Below are positions 53,830 through 63,135 of a stretch of 64,000 nucleotides of DNA, one piece after another. Numbering within the stretch: the first letter of the stretch is position 1; the number at the start of each line of letters is the position of its first letter. The position numbers and the translations under genes were made by a program. Origin of the DNA: CAZQXD01 sp964597315 (lineage in GTDB: Bacteria; Pseudomonadota; Gammaproteobacteria; Competibacterales; Competibacteraceae); NCBI GenBank assembly GCA_964597315.1, contig CAZQXD010000002.1:65749-129748 (forward strand), in the 5' to 3' direction. The notes under the pieces are model-generated. The model saw only the letters and a list, made by a program, of their open reading frames with translations, ran no database searches and had not been told where the DNA came from.

Positions 53830-54181
53830 GTGGGAGTCGGCCGGGCAGTCGCTGTACCCATAGGGGTATGGAGGAAAGTCCGGGCTCCATAGGACAGGGT
53901 GCCAGGTAACGCCTGGGGGGCGCGAGCCTACGGAAAGTGCCACAGAAATGATACCGCCTAAGCCCGCGAGGGCCGGTAAGGGTGAAATGGTGTGGTAAGA
54001 GCGCACCGCGTCCCTGGCAACAGGGGCGGCATGGCAAACCCCACCCGGAGCAAGACCAAATAGGGGAGCATAAGCGTGTGGTCCGCACGGCTCCCGGGTA
54101 GGTCGCTACAGGCACGCGGCGACGTGTGTCGCAGATGAATGACTGCCCTCGACAGAACCCGGCTTACAGGCCGACTCCCAC
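53830..54181 (+). ncRNA. rnpB: RNase P RNA, bacterial type A
   Basis: Catalytic RNA that removes 5' leaders from tRNA precursors. The ends pair perfectly as helix P1: GTGGGAGTCGGCC (53830-53842) with GGCCGACTCCCAC (54169-54181). Inside are universal core sequences: GAGGAAAGTCCGGGCTCCAT (from about 53870), CAGGGTGCCAGGTAACGCCTG, GGTAAGAGCGCACCGCG, CCACCCGGAGCAAG, CCAAATAGGGG and GACAGAACCCGGCTTAC. About 352 nt against 377 in E. coli. It lies between rsmI and mraZ, as in Pseudomonas. Confidence 0.97.
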
Positions 54182-54325
54182 TCTTCCATGTCTTTACCGA
54201 TTCATCAATGGCCGACCGATAATCGATAATGCAGAGCCAAAGGGTCGCTGTTTTAACGTATTGAAATACCATACCCTGACTGATTCTTCTTAAATCCCGT
54301 TCAGCGAATACAGAGCTAATTAAGG

Positions 54326-54353
54326 CGCTCCCGGTCACCCGTGGGCGTTTTTT
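54326..54353 (+). terminator. Rho-independent terminator after rnpB
   Basis: CGCTCCCGG (54326-54334) pairs with CCGTGGGCG (54339-54347) around TCAC, with one mismatch and one G-U pair. Six Ts (54348-54353) follow. It would end rnpB transcripts before the mraZ promoter. Confidence 0.8.
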
Positions 54354-54404
54354 CATGTTCATGTTTTTTAACACTTTTTATTTGAAATTTTGGCGCTGGG
54401 TTTC

Positions 54405-54434
54405 TTGACAGCGGAAGCCAAAACTCCCTATAGT
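54405..54434 (+). promoter_or_regulatory. Sigma-70 promoter of mraZ and the dcw cluster
   Basis: A perfect -35 box TTGACA (54405-54410) and -10 box TATAGT (54429-54434, five of six) lie 18 bases apart. Transcription should start near 54441, at the first base of the MraZ operator, so the operator lies at or just after the start site. Confidence 0.85.
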
Positions 54435-54442
54435 GTCCCCGG

Positions 54443-54467
54443 TGGGAGGATGTGGGAAAGAATGGGA
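54443..54467 (+). promoter_or_regulatory. MraZ box: three TGGGA repeats with 5-base spacers
   Basis: TGGGA at 54443-54447, 54453-54457 and 54463-54467, each separated by exactly five bases, the known MraZ operator pattern. A further TGGGG at 54483-54487 keeps the 10-base register two steps later. MraZ made from the next gene probably represses its own promoter here. Confidence 0.9.
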
Positions 54468-54496
54468 TAACAAACCAAACTGTGGGGTAGCGTTAT

Positions 54497-54937
54497 TTGT
54501 TTCGTGGCTCTAGTCCCCTGTCCCTGGATAGCAAGGGGCGTTTATCGATCCCATCCCGGTTTCGGAAGGAAATCCAGGAATGCTGTGGTGGCCAGTTGCT
54601 GGTGACTGTAGACAATGAAGGTTGCTTGCTCATCTATCCCCTGCCGGAATGGGAGATATTCGAGCAAAAGCTGATGCAATTGTCCGGCACCAACAAAGCG
54701 GCCCGCAGACTCCAGCGCCTGATGACAGGCAACGCCGAGGAACTGGACATGGACGCTAGCGGGCGCATCTTATTGCCGGCTCATTTGCGGGAGTTCGCGA
54801 ACCTGGACAAGCGGGTGAGGCTGGTGGGTCAGCGCAACAAGTTTGAGCTTTGGAACGAACAGACCTGGCGCCAGATGATGGAAAACTGGAAATCAGGCGA
54901 GGACGACGCCGGATTGCTGCCGGATTTATCGTTCTGA
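54497..54937 (+). CDS. mraZ: Transcriptional regulator MraZ
   Basis: First gene of the dcw cluster, 146 residues. Two AbrB-like domains each contain the DxxGR motif: DSKGRLSIP near residue 11 and DASGRILLP near 87. The start is TTG (54497); the family start MFRG follows it exactly, and no ATG fits. In E. coli MraZ binds DNA upstream of itself and represses the cluster. It overlaps rsmH by one base. Confidence 0.96.
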   Translation: MFRGSSPLSLDSKGRLSIPSRFRKEIQECCGGQLLVTVDNEGCLLIYPLPEWEIFEQKLMQLSGTNKAARRLQRLMTGNAEELDMDASGRILLPAHLREFANLDKRVRLVGQRNKFELWNEQTWRQMMENWKSGEDDAGLLPDLSF

Positions 54938-55872
54938 TGACCACGAGGACCGGATTCACTCATCGAACGGTCTTGCTCACAGAGGCGGTGGAGGCCCTTA
55001 AGGTACGGGGCGACGGTGTCTATATCGACGGCACTTTTGGTCGTGGTGGACATGCCAAGGCGGTACTGGAGCGTTTAGGCCCCGAGGGCTGGTTGCTGGC
55101 CCTGGACCGGGACCCCGAAGCCGCCCACGCCGCCGAGCGATTTGGGGGCGACGCCCGGTTTCTGTTTGAGCGACAACGCTTCGGCAAGCTGGCAGACGTG
55201 GCGGAGCGGCACGAATTATGGGGTCGGGTGGACGGCCTGCTATTGGATCTCGGGGTATCGTCGCCCCAACTAGACGATAGACGAAGGGGGTTCAGCTTTC
55301 TGAACGATGGTCCGCTGGACATGCGCATGGATCCAGACAGTGGCCGTGGCGCCGCCGAATGGCTGGCTACAGCCGACGAAGGGGAGATTACCAAGGTGCT
55401 TTGGGAACTGGGTGAAGAGCGTTACAGCCGGCGCATCGCCAGGGCCATTATTGAGCGCCGCGCCCACGAAGCGGTGACCACCACCGGCGGTCTGGCTCGG
55501 CTGATTGCCGAGGTCGCGCCCACTCGGGAGCCAGGCAAGCATCCCGCCACCCGCGCCTTTCAGGCGATACGAATTTTCGTCAACCGCGAATTGGACGAAC
55601 TCAGGACCGCGCTGGCTCAGACACCGCGCTTGCTCGCCACAGGCGGTCGTTTGGTGGTGATCAGTTTTCATTCTCTGGAGGATCGGATCGTCAAACGGTT
55701 TATGCGCGACCAGGCTAGAGGAGCGGAGCTACCCCCCGGCCTGCCGGTGACCGAAGCCCAACGCGGCTCCACCCTACGGCTGATGGGCCGATCCCAGCGC
55801 CCGGGCGCCGGGGAGGTGACGGCCAATCCCCGCGCCAGGAGCGCCATTATGCGCGTGGCGGAGCGGCGCTGA
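54937..55872 (+). CDS. rsmH: 16S rRNA (cytosine-N4)-methyltransferase RsmH
   Basis: Methylates N4 of C1402 in 16S rRNA, the same base whose ribose RsmI modifies. 311 residues. The SAM motif YIDGTFGRGGHA lies near residue 29, and LLLDLGVSSPQLDD and the long conserved stretch RAFQAIRIFVNRELDEL follow. The ATG at 54937 overlaps the mraZ stop; a longer frame inside mraZ is not used. Confidence 0.97.
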   Translation: MTTRTGFTHRTVLLTEAVEALKVRGDGVYIDGTFGRGGHAKAVLERLGPEGWLLALDRDPEAAHAAERFGGDARFLFERQRFGKLADVAERHELWGRVDGLLLDLGVSSPQLDDRRRGFSFLNDGPLDMRMDPDSGRGAAEWLATADEGEITKVLWELGEERYSRRIARAIIERRAHEAVTTTGGLARLIAEVAPTREPGKHPATRAFQAIRIFVNRELDELRTALAQTPRLLATGGRLVVISFHSLEDRIVKRFMRDQARGAELPPGLPVTEAQRGSTLRLMGRSQRPGAGEVTANPRARSAIMRVAERR

Positions 55873-56273
55873 TGGTCTCGGTATCGCCTCTGCCGACACT
55901 GCTCCGGCCTTTTCGGAGACGCGAGTCCGGTGAGCCGTTCCAGCCCGCGCCGAAACCGGTGGCTGCGGCGGAACAGACAGCGGCCGACCGTCGGCCAGGG
56001 TTGCGATTTTATCTCTATCTGACCGCTGGCCTGCTATTGGCTGCGGTGGTGGTCTCTGGCATGAGTGTGATTTATGTCAAGCATCAAAGCCGTTCACTAT
56101 TTATCGACTTGCAACACCTGCAACGCCAGCGGGACGCCTTGGACATCCAATGGGCGCAACTACAACTTGAGCAGAGTACCTTGGCCACTGAGTCCGAGGT
56201 GGACCGGACGGCGCGCACCCGTCTCGACATGATCACTCCCCCCTACGACAGCGTGGTGTATTTGCGCCGATGA
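55872..56273 (+). CDS. ftsL: Cell division protein FtsL
   Basis: Bitopic divisome protein, 133 residues. A cytoplasmic N-terminal part (about 1-45, proline-rich) precedes one membrane helix (about 46-68). The periplasmic coiled coil follows (IDLQHLQRQRDALDIQWAQL). Sequence conservation is low, so the call rests on topology, the coiled coil and position between rsmH and ftsI. It overlaps both neighbours. Confidence 0.92.
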   Translation: MVSVSPLPTLLRPFRRRESGEPFQPAPKPVAAAEQTAADRRPGLRFYLYLTAGLLLAAVVVSGMSVIYVKHQSRSLFIDLQHLQRQRDALDIQWAQLQLEQSTLATESEVDRTARTRLDMITPPYDSVVYLRR

Positions 56274-57994
56274 ATGCCCGTCTGTTCCATCGCCGCTACT
56301 CCCGGGACCCCCGCGTCTGGCGCTTGGGACTAGTGACGTGTCTACTGGCTGCCGCCGCGCTAGGATTGCTGGGCCGGGCGGTGTATCTACAAGTGGTGGA
56401 CAACGATTATCTCAGGGGCCAGGGCGACGACCGCTATCTGCGGGTGATGAAAGTGCCTGCCTATCGGGGCATGATCGTGGACCGTAACGGCGAGCCACTG
56501 GCGGTAAGCTCGCCGGTGGATTCGGTATGGGCCGAGCCGGCCAAACTGCTGGAACAGCGCCACCGCATCCCTGAACTGGCCGACCAGTTGAGCCTCGAGG
56601 CCGCCACGCTCGAAGCACTGATTGCGCAGCGGGCCGACAAGCGCTTCGTCTATTTGCGCCGCCATCTGGAGCCGCAACACGCCCGGCGGGTGATGGCCCT
56701 GAAAATTCCTGGCGTCCAGTTGCTGCGGGAATACCGCCGCTACTATCCCACCGCCGAGGTTACCGCCAGTCTGCTGGGTTTTACCGATATCGACGATGCC
56801 GGACAGGAGGGCCTGGAACTGGCCTTCGAGAACTGGCTGCGGGCCATTCCCGGGGGCAAGCGGATTATCCAGGATCGTCTGGGCAATGCGGTGGAGGACG
56901 TGGAGAGTATTAATCCCCGCCAGCCCGGCAAAACCCTAACCCTGAGTATCGACCGGCGCATCCAGTACCTGGCCTACCGGTCCCTTAAGGCGGCGGTGTT
57001 GGAGCACAAGGCCAGCGCCGCTTCGGCGGTGGTGCTGGATGTAACGACTGGCGAGATCCTGGCCATGGTCAATCAGCCTGCCGTCAACCCCAACGACCGC
57101 GGCCGACTCGCCCCCGCCAAACTGCGTAACCGGGCCGTGACCGATTTATTCGAACCCGGTTCCACTCTTAAGCCCTTCAGCGTCGCCATGGGTCTGGAGA
57201 GCGGCGCCTATACCCCCACCACCCGGGTGGACACCAAGCCCGGCCATATGCGGGTGGGCCGGCATATGGTGCGGGACGTACACAATTACGGCCTGCTGAA
57301 TGTGTCCCGGGTGATTACCAAATCCAGCAATGTGGGCGTTTCCAAGATCGCCCTGTCCCTGCCCCCGGAACAGTTATGGAATCTGTACTCCCAACTGGGT
57401 TTCGGCGAGCTTAGCGGTGTGGGACTGGTGGGGGAACAGGCCGGCCACCTGTCCCATTACAGCGGCTGGAGCCAGTTCGAATACGCCACCCATGCCTTTG
57501 GCTACGGGGTGTCGGTGAACGCCCTGCAACTGGCCCGGGCCTACGCGGTGCTGGCCGCCGATGGAGTGCGCCGACCCCTGAGCCTGCTGCGCCGCGCCCA
57601 AGCTCCCGCCGAGGGTGAGCGGGTGCTATCGGTGGCCACCGCCCGTCAGGTGCGGGCCATGATGGAGACGGTGGTCAGTACCGAGGGTACCGCTTCGAAA
57701 GCCGCAGTGCCCGGCCATCGGGTCGCCGGCAAAACCGGCACCGTCCACAAAATCGTCAACGGCCGCTACGCCAAGGATCGCTATTATTCGGTGTTCGCCG
57801 GCCTGGCTCCGGTGGATCGGCCCCGGTTGGTGATGGTGGTGGTGGTGGACGATCCCAAGGGCAAGGTCTACTACGGCGGCCAGGTGGCGGCGCCGGTGTT
57901 CAGCCGGGTAATGAGCGGCGCCCTGCGCTTGCTGAACGTTGCCCCCGACGCCGTACCGGCAGGCGCTGTCCAACTCGCCGGTGGTCCCCAGTGA
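56270..57994 (+). CDS. ftsI: Peptidoglycan transpeptidase FtsI (PBP3)
   Basis: Septal transpeptidase, 574 residues. One N-terminal membrane helix (about 17-40) and a pedestal domain with YRGMIVDRNGEPLAVSSPV. The transpeptidase domain has the active serine S298 in STLK, SSN at 352-354 and KTG at 488-490. It works with FtsW, encoded in the same cluster. It overlaps ftsL and murE by four bases each. Confidence 0.98.
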   Translation: MNARLFHRRYSRDPRVWRLGLVTCLLAAAALGLLGRAVYLQVVDNDYLRGQGDDRYLRVMKVPAYRGMIVDRNGEPLAVSSPVDSVWAEPAKLLEQRHRIPELADQLSLEAATLEALIAQRADKRFVYLRRHLEPQHARRVMALKIPGVQLLREYRRYYPTAEVTASLLGFTDIDDAGQEGLELAFENWLRAIPGGKRIIQDRLGNAVEDVESINPRQPGKTLTLSIDRRIQYLAYRSLKAAVLEHKASAASAVVLDVTTGEILAMVNQPAVNPNDRGRLAPAKLRNRAVTDLFEPGSTLKPFSVAMGLESGAYTPTTRVDTKPGHMRVGRHMVRDVHNYGLLNVSRVITKSSNVGVSKIALSLPPEQLWNLYSQLGFGELSGVGLVGEQAGHLSHYSGWSQFEYATHAFGYGVSVNALQLARAYAVLAADGVRRPLSLLRRAQAPAEGERVLSVATARQVRAMMETVVSTEGTASKAAVPGHRVAGKTGTVHKIVNGRYAKDRYYSVFAGLAPVDRPRLVMVVVVDDPKGKVYYGGQVAAPVFSRVMSGALRLLNVAPDAVPAGAVQLAGGPQ

Positions 57995-59487
57995 ACGGCT
58001 GTACCGCGTACCCGTGGACCCTGGGTCGGCTGCTAGAAGGCTTCGCGAGTACCCCGTTGGCGGCTGATTGTCCGATCACCGGCCTGTGCGCCGACAGCCG
58101 GGCAGTGGAGCCGGGGGATCTGTTTCTGGCCCTACGCGGCTTTCGGCATCACGGCCTTGAGTTTCTGGAGGACGTGCGCCGGGCCGGGGCGGCCGCAGTG
58201 GCCTGGGAGCCACCTTTCCCGGAGACCAGGCCACCGGACCCCGGACCTTCGCCCTTGGTGGCGGTGGAGGATCTCGGTCGTCGGCAAGGGCTGATCGCCG
58301 CGCGATTTTACGGCCAGCCATCTCGGGACCTAGAGCTGGTGGGCATTACCGGCACCGACGGCAAGACCTCCTGCGCCCACTTTCTGGCCCAGGCCAGTGG
58401 CCATGAGGGCCGACCTTGCGGCCTGCTAGGCACCCTCGGCTACGGGGTTTTCGGCCGCCTGGAGCCAGCCCATCACACCACCCCGGACGCGCTGACCCTG
58501 CAAGCCTGGCTGGCCCGGCTGCGGGACCAAGGAGCAAAACGGGTGGCCATGGAGGTGTCTTCCCACGCCCTGGACCAGGAGCGGGTGGCGGGGCTGCGGT
58601 TCACCGTGGCGGTGCTAACCCAGTTGAGCCGTGACCATCTGGACTATCACGGTAGTCTGGAAGCTTACGCTGCGGCCAAGCGGCGGTTGTTTGTAAGCCC
58701 TGGCTTGGGAGCCGCCGTGTTGAATCTGGACGATCCCTTCGGGCGAACCCTGGCCACTGAACTGCGTGGCCGGACGCCGGTGGTCGGCTACGGTCTCGGG
58801 CGGCGGCCGGACCTGGCGGTGGACCACTGGGTAGGCGGCCGGGAACTGCGCCTGAGCGAGGCCGGGTTGAGCCTGATCGTGGATTCGTCCTGGGGGGAGG
58901 GGGAGTTGCACAGCCCGCTGCTAGGGCGTTTCAACGCTGGCAATCTGCTGGCGGTGTTGGCCGCCCTGGTACTGTTGGGGCAGCCCTTCGCCTCGGCCCT
59001 GGAACGGCTAGGACGGATCAGCCCGGTACCCGGGCGCATGGAGCGGGTGGGGACGCGGGCGGTGGTGGACTATGCCCACACCCCCCACGCCCTGGAACAG
59101 GTACTGGCCGCCTTGCGGGAACATACCCGGGGGAAACTCTGGTGCGTGTTCGGTTGTGGTGGCGACCGGGACCCGGGCAAGCGCCCGCTGATGGGGGCTA
59201 TCGCCGAACGACTGGCCGACCGGGTGATCGTCACCGACGACAACCCCCGGAGCGAGGACCCGGAGGCCATTGCCCAGCATGTGCTGGAGGGCATGGCTCG
59301 GCCCGAGCAGGCTCAGCGGACGGGTGATCGCCGCGCGGCCATTCACCAGGCCCTGGGTGCGACGGCTAGGGGAGACATGGTGCTGGTAGCCGGCAAGGGC
59401 CATGAAGACTATCAGCTCCTGGGGGAGCAGCGATTGCCATTCAGCGACCGGGCGGTCATTTTGGACTGGTTGGAGGATAGGACATGA
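57991..59487 (+). CDS. murE: UDP-MurNAc-Ala-Glu-diaminopimelate ligase
   Basis: Adds the third residue of the stem peptide. 498 residues; GTG start within the ftsI stop (GTGA). The P-loop GTDGKT lies at 121-126. The motif DNPR at 417-420 marks a meso-diaminopimelate enzyme rather than a lysine one. In usual dcw clusters murF follows with an overlap; here only a 9-codon ATG frame (59484-59510) lies between murE and mraY. Confidence 0.97.
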   Translation: MNGCTAYPWTLGRLLEGFASTPLAADCPITGLCADSRAVEPGDLFLALRGFRHHGLEFLEDVRRAGAAAVAWEPPFPETRPPDPGPSPLVAVEDLGRRQGLIAARFYGQPSRDLELVGITGTDGKTSCAHFLAQASGHEGRPCGLLGTLGYGVFGRLEPAHHTTPDALTLQAWLARLRDQGAKRVAMEVSSHALDQERVAGLRFTVAVLTQLSRDHLDYHGSLEAYAAAKRRLFVSPGLGAAVLNLDDPFGRTLATELRGRTPVVGYGLGRRPDLAVDHWVGGRELRLSEAGLSLIVDSSWGEGELHSPLLGRFNAGNLLAVLAALVLLGQPFASALERLGRISPVPGRMERVGTRAVVDYAHTPHALEQVLAALREHTRGKLWCVFGCGGDRDPGKRPLMGAIAERLADRVIVTDDNPRSEDPEAIAQHVLEGMARPEQAQRTGDRRAAIHQALGATARGDMVLVAGKGHEDYQLLGEQRLPFSDRAVILDWLEDRT

Positions 59488-59510
59488 ACTTCATCCAGGG
59501 AGGTTTTTGA

Positions 59511-60593
59511 ATGCTGGTCTACCTGGCCGAGCAGCTAACCGCAGTCTACAGCGGTTTCAACGTGTTCCAGTACCTCACCCTGAGAATCATCCTGGGGGTG
59601 CTAACCGCCCTGTTCATCTCCTTTATCGTTGGTCCGGCCATGATTCGCCGGCTCAGCTTTTATCAGATCGGCCAGCATGTGCGTAGCGATGGACCCCAAA
59701 GCCATCTTTCCAAGGCCGGCACCCCTACCATGGGTGGGGCGCTGATCATGGTGGCCATCGCCATGGCCACCCTGCTATGGGCGGATCTACGCAACCGCTA
59801 CGTTTGGGTGGCGTTGCTGGTGACCCTGGCCTTTGGCCTGATCGGCTGGGTGGACGACTACCGCAAGCTGGTGCTGAAGAATTCCAAGGGACTCTCCGCT
59901 CGGGAGAAATACTTGTGGCAGTCGGCCGTTGGCCTGGCCGCCGCCGGGGTATTGTTTTTCACGGCCCAGACGGCTACCGAAACCGAGCTGATCGTCCCCT
60001 TCTTCAAGGCCGTGGTCATTGACTTGGGCTGGCTGTTCATCCCCCTGGCCTATCTGGTGATCGTCGGCTCCAGCAACGCCGTCAACCTCACCGACGGCCT
60101 GGATGGTCTGGCCATTCTGCCCACGGTGATGGTGGCCGGAGCCTTGGCCATCTTCGCCTACGCCGGTGGCAATGTGAAATTCGCCACCTATCTCCAGATT
60201 CCCTATGTGGCCGGGGTGGGTGAGGTGGCGGTATTTTGCGGGGCCATGGTAGGGGCGGGGTTAGGATTTCTCTGGTTCAATGCCTACCCGGCCCAAGTCT
60301 TCATGGGCGATGTGGGCGCCTTGGCCCTGGGGGCGGCCCTGGGGGTGATCGCGGTGGTGGTGCGCCAGGAACTGGTGCTGGTGATCATGGGTGGGGTGTT
60401 CGTCATGGAAACCGTGTCGGTGATCCTGCAAGTGGCCTCCTTCAAGCTCACCGGTCGGCGGATTTTTCGCATGGCGCCCCTGCATCACCACTTTGAACTT
60501 AAAGGCTGGCCGGAGCCTCGGGTGATTGTCCGTTTCTGGATCATTACCGTGATTCTGGTATTGATCGGCCTGGCCACCCTGAAGATCCGCTGA
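59511..60593 (+). CDS. mraY: Phospho-MurNAc-pentapeptide transferase MraY
   Basis: Makes lipid I from UDP-MurNAc-pentapeptide and undecaprenyl phosphate. 360 residues, ten membrane helices, the same length as E. coli MraY. The aspartate-rich motif IGWVDDYRKLVLKNSKGLS, NAVNLTDGLDGLA, and the MAPLHHHFELKGWPE segment are intact. The ribosome site GGGAGG lies within the small gap after murE. Confidence 0.98.
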   Translation: MLVYLAEQLTAVYSGFNVFQYLTLRIILGVLTALFISFIVGPAMIRRLSFYQIGQHVRSDGPQSHLSKAGTPTMGGALIMVAIAMATLLWADLRNRYVWVALLVTLAFGLIGWVDDYRKLVLKNSKGLSAREKYLWQSAVGLAAAGVLFFTAQTATETELIVPFFKAVVIDLGWLFIPLAYLVIVGSSNAVNLTDGLDGLAILPTVMVAGALAIFAYAGGNVKFATYLQIPYVAGVGEVAVFCGAMVGAGLGFLWFNAYPAQVFMGDVGALALGAALGVIAVVVRQELVLVIMGGVFVMETVSVILQVASFKLTGRRIFRMAPLHHHFELKGWPEPRVIVRFWIITVILVLIGLATLKIR

Positions 60594-61942
60594 TGACCCA
60601 GACTGCGCCCGTCCTCGACCTGAACGGCCTCACCCTGGTGGTGGGGCTGGGAGTGACGGGCCTGTCCTGTGTACGGACTTTGTCCCGACTGGGGGCGGAG
60701 CTGGCGGTGGCGGATAGTCGTCCCCGGCCCCCGGGTCTGGAGACCCTACAGCGGGACTTCCCCGCCGTACCCCACCATTTAGGCGATTTCGACCCGGCCC
60801 TGTTCGCCGCTGCCCGTCGGCTGCTGGTCAGTCCTGGGGTGGCGGTGTCCACGCCGGTGATCGCCGAAGCCGCAGCCCGAGGCGTGGAGGTGCTGGGGGA
60901 TATCGAACTGTTTGCCCGCCTATGCCGCGCCCCGGTGGCGGCCATCACCGGTTCCAACGGCAAAAGCACGGTCACTACCCTGCTGGGCGCCATGGCCCGG
61001 GCTGCGGGCCGGCGCGTGGCCGTGGGGGGCAATCTAGGCACCCCGGCCTTGGATCTGCTTGACGCGACCGTGGAACTCTACGTGCTGGAACTATCCAGCT
61101 TCCAGTTGGAAACCACCTCCAGTCTCAATGCCCGGGTGGCCACAGTGCTTAACCTCAGCCCCGATCACCTGGACCGCTATCCAGACCTGGACGCCTACGC
61201 CGCTGTCAAGGCCCGAATCTTTCGGGGTGACGGGGTGATGGTGCTTAACGGCCATGACCCCCGGGTAGTGGCCATGGCCGAGCCGGAGCGACGGGTGTCG
61301 CGCTTTTACCTGGACCAGCCAGCCCCCGGGGATTTTGGCCTCTTGGCGTGGGACGGCCAAACCTGGTTGGCTCAGGGGCGCGAACCGTGGCTGTCGACCA
61401 ACCGCTTGCCGGTGAGCGGCGCCCACAACCAGGCCAATGCCCTGGCGGCCCTGGCCATGGGTGAGGCGCTGGGCTTGGACCGGGCGGCCATGGTCGCCGC
61501 CCTGACCACCTTCGAGGGCCTGCCCCACCGCACCCAGTTGGTGGCGGAGCGGCATGGCGTTCGTTGGTACGACGACTCCAAGGGCACCAACGTGGGGGCC
61601 ACGGTGGCGGCGGTGGCGGGGCTGCCTGGTCCCTTAGTGGTGATTCTGGGGGGCGATGGCAAGGGTCAGGACTTCAGCGCCCTGCGCGAGCCTCTGGCCC
61701 GTAAGGCCCGAGCTGCGGTGCTGATCGGCCAGGCTGCCCCGCGCATTGAGGCGGCCCTGGCCGGGATGGTGCCGGTCTGCCACGTCTCGGATATGGATGA
61801 GGCGGTGGCCCAGGCGGCGCGCCTGGCCCGACCCGGAGACAGTGTGTTGCTGTCCCCGGCCTGCGCCAGTTTCGATATGTTCAGCAACTACATGGAGCGG
61901 GGCCGGGTGTTCGCGGTCGCCGCCCGGCGGGTGACCGCATGA
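60593..61942 (+). CDS. murD: UDP-MurNAc-alanine-D-glutamate ligase
   Basis: Adds D-glutamate to UDP-MurNAc-Ala. 449 residues. N-domain VVGLGVTGLSCVRTL, P-loop TGSNGKST at 119-126, NLSPDHLDRY and the C-domain DDSKGTNVGAT are typical. The ATG overlaps the mraY stop by one base. It overlaps ftsW by four. Confidence 0.97.
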   Translation: MTQTAPVLDLNGLTLVVGLGVTGLSCVRTLSRLGAELAVADSRPRPPGLETLQRDFPAVPHHLGDFDPALFAAARRLLVSPGVAVSTPVIAEAAARGVEVLGDIELFARLCRAPVAAITGSNGKSTVTTLLGAMARAAGRRVAVGGNLGTPALDLLDATVELYVLELSSFQLETTSSLNARVATVLNLSPDHLDRYPDLDAYAAVKARIFRGDGVMVLNGHDPRVVAMAEPERRVSRFYLDQPAPGDFGLLAWDGQTWLAQGREPWLSTNRLPVSGAHNQANALAALAMGEALGLDRAAMVAALTTFEGLPHRTQLVAERHGVRWYDDSKGTNVGATVAAVAGLPGPLVVILGGDGKGQDFSALREPLARKARAAVLIGQAAPRIEAALAGMVPVCHVSDMDEAVAQAARLARPGDSVLLSPACASFDMFSNYMERGRVFAVAARRVTA

Positions 61943-63135
61943 GCGGCGCCACCTGGATTCAAGACTCCAGGGAACGCTGGACACTGCCGGCGCCCCCCGA
62001 TCCCTGGCTGTTGCTCTCCGCCCTACTGCTGCTGGTCTTGGGCCTGGTAATGATGACCTCCGCGTCCATGCCCCGGGCTGAGAGCGCAACCGGCCAACCC
62101 TTTTATTTCTTCTATCGCCAGAGCGCCTACGTGGCGGTTGGTCTGCTGGTGGGCGCCGCCGCCTTGTGGGTGCCCCTGACGACGTGGTACCGGCGCGGCC
62201 CGCTGTTGCTGTTGCTGGCCGTGGGGCTGCTGGTGCTGGTGCTGATCCCCGGAGTGACCCAGGCCATCAACGGCAGCCACCGTTGGCTGAATCTGGGACC
62301 GGTCAATGTCCAGGTCTCGGAGATCGCCAAGTTGTGCGCCCTGATCTTCGTGGCTGGTTATCTACAACGCCATGGCGCGGAACTACGCGTCCAGACCATG
62401 GCCATGGTTCGGCCACTGTTGGTGTTGGGCTGTCTGACCCTGTTGCTGCTGTTGGAGCCGGACTTCGGCGCTGCGGTGGTGCTGCTGGCCACCGCCCTGG
62501 GGATGATTTTTCTGGCCGGGGTCAGCCTGTGGCGCTTCGCCGCCCTGCAAGCCGTGGTGATCCTGCTGATGGCCGGGCTGCTGGTGTCCTCCCCCTACCG
62601 GGTAGAGCGGCTGCTGAGCTTCAGGGATCCCTTCGAGCATGCCTTCGGCAGCGGCTTTCAGCTCACCCAGTCCCTGATCGCCATCGGCCGTGGCGAATTG
62701 TTCGGGGTGGGGTTGGGGGCCAGCGTCCAAAAGCTGTTTTATCTGCCTGAGGCCCATACCGATTTCGTGTTCGCCATTCTTGCCGAGGAGTTGGGGCTGC
62801 TAGGAGTGGTGGTGCTGATCGGTCTGTACACGGTGTTGGTGTGGCGGGCCTTCGCGGCGGGCGCCCGGGCGGTGGCCCTGGACTGGCCCTTCGCTGGCTA
62901 CCTGGCCTACGGGATCGGTTTGTGGTTTGCCTTCCAGGCGCTGATCAACATGGGCGTCAATATGGGTGCGCTGCCCACCAAGGGGCTGACCCTGCCGCTT
63001 ATCAGCTACGGCGGCAGCAGTTTGGTCATGATGTGTCTGGGCCTGGCGGTGCTGCTGCGGGTGGATATGGAGACCCGAGAACTGGGCCACTCCCGGCGCC
63101 TGTCCCGGTTGCGTCAGACAGGGGCCATGCCATGA
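61939..63135 (+). CDS. ftsW: Peptidoglycan glycosyltransferase FtsW
   Basis: SEDS polymerase of the divisome, 398 residues with about ten membrane helices. Conserved parts are NGSHRWLNLGPVNVQVSEIAK, the catalytic-type region LLLEPDFGAAVVLLATALG, YLPEAHTDFVFAILAEELG and LPTKGLTLPLISYGGSS. Overlaps murD and murG by four bases each. Confidence 0.97.
   Translation: MSGATWIQDSRERWTLPAPPDPWLLLSALLLLVLGLVMMTSASMPRAESATGQPFYFFYRQSAYVAVGLLVGAAALWVPLTTWYRRGPLLLLLAVGLLVLVLIPGVTQAINGSHRWLNLGPVNVQVSEIAKLCALIFVAGYLQRHGAELRVQTMAMVRPLLVLGCLTLLLLLEPDFGAAVVLLATALGMIFLAGVSLWRFAALQAVVILLMAGLLVSSPYRVERLLSFRDPFEHAFGSGFQLTQSLIAIGRGELFGVGLGASVQKLFYLPEAHTDFVFAILAEELGLLGVVVLIGLYTVLVWRAFAAGARAVALDWPFAGYLAYGIGLWFAFQALINMGVNMGALPTKGLTLPLISYGGSSLVMMCLGLAVLLRVDMETRELGHSRRLSRLRQTGAMP

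Larger units (their letters stand above)
54182..54496 (+). other. Intergenic region between rnpB and mraZ
   Basis: About 315 A/T-rich bases with no gene. It contains an intrinsic terminator (54326-54353), the mraZ promoter (54405-54434) and the MraZ operator (54443-54467). The 145 bases between the rnpB end and the terminator show nothing recognisable; they may be removed during 3' maturation of RNase P RNA. Confidence 0.8.
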
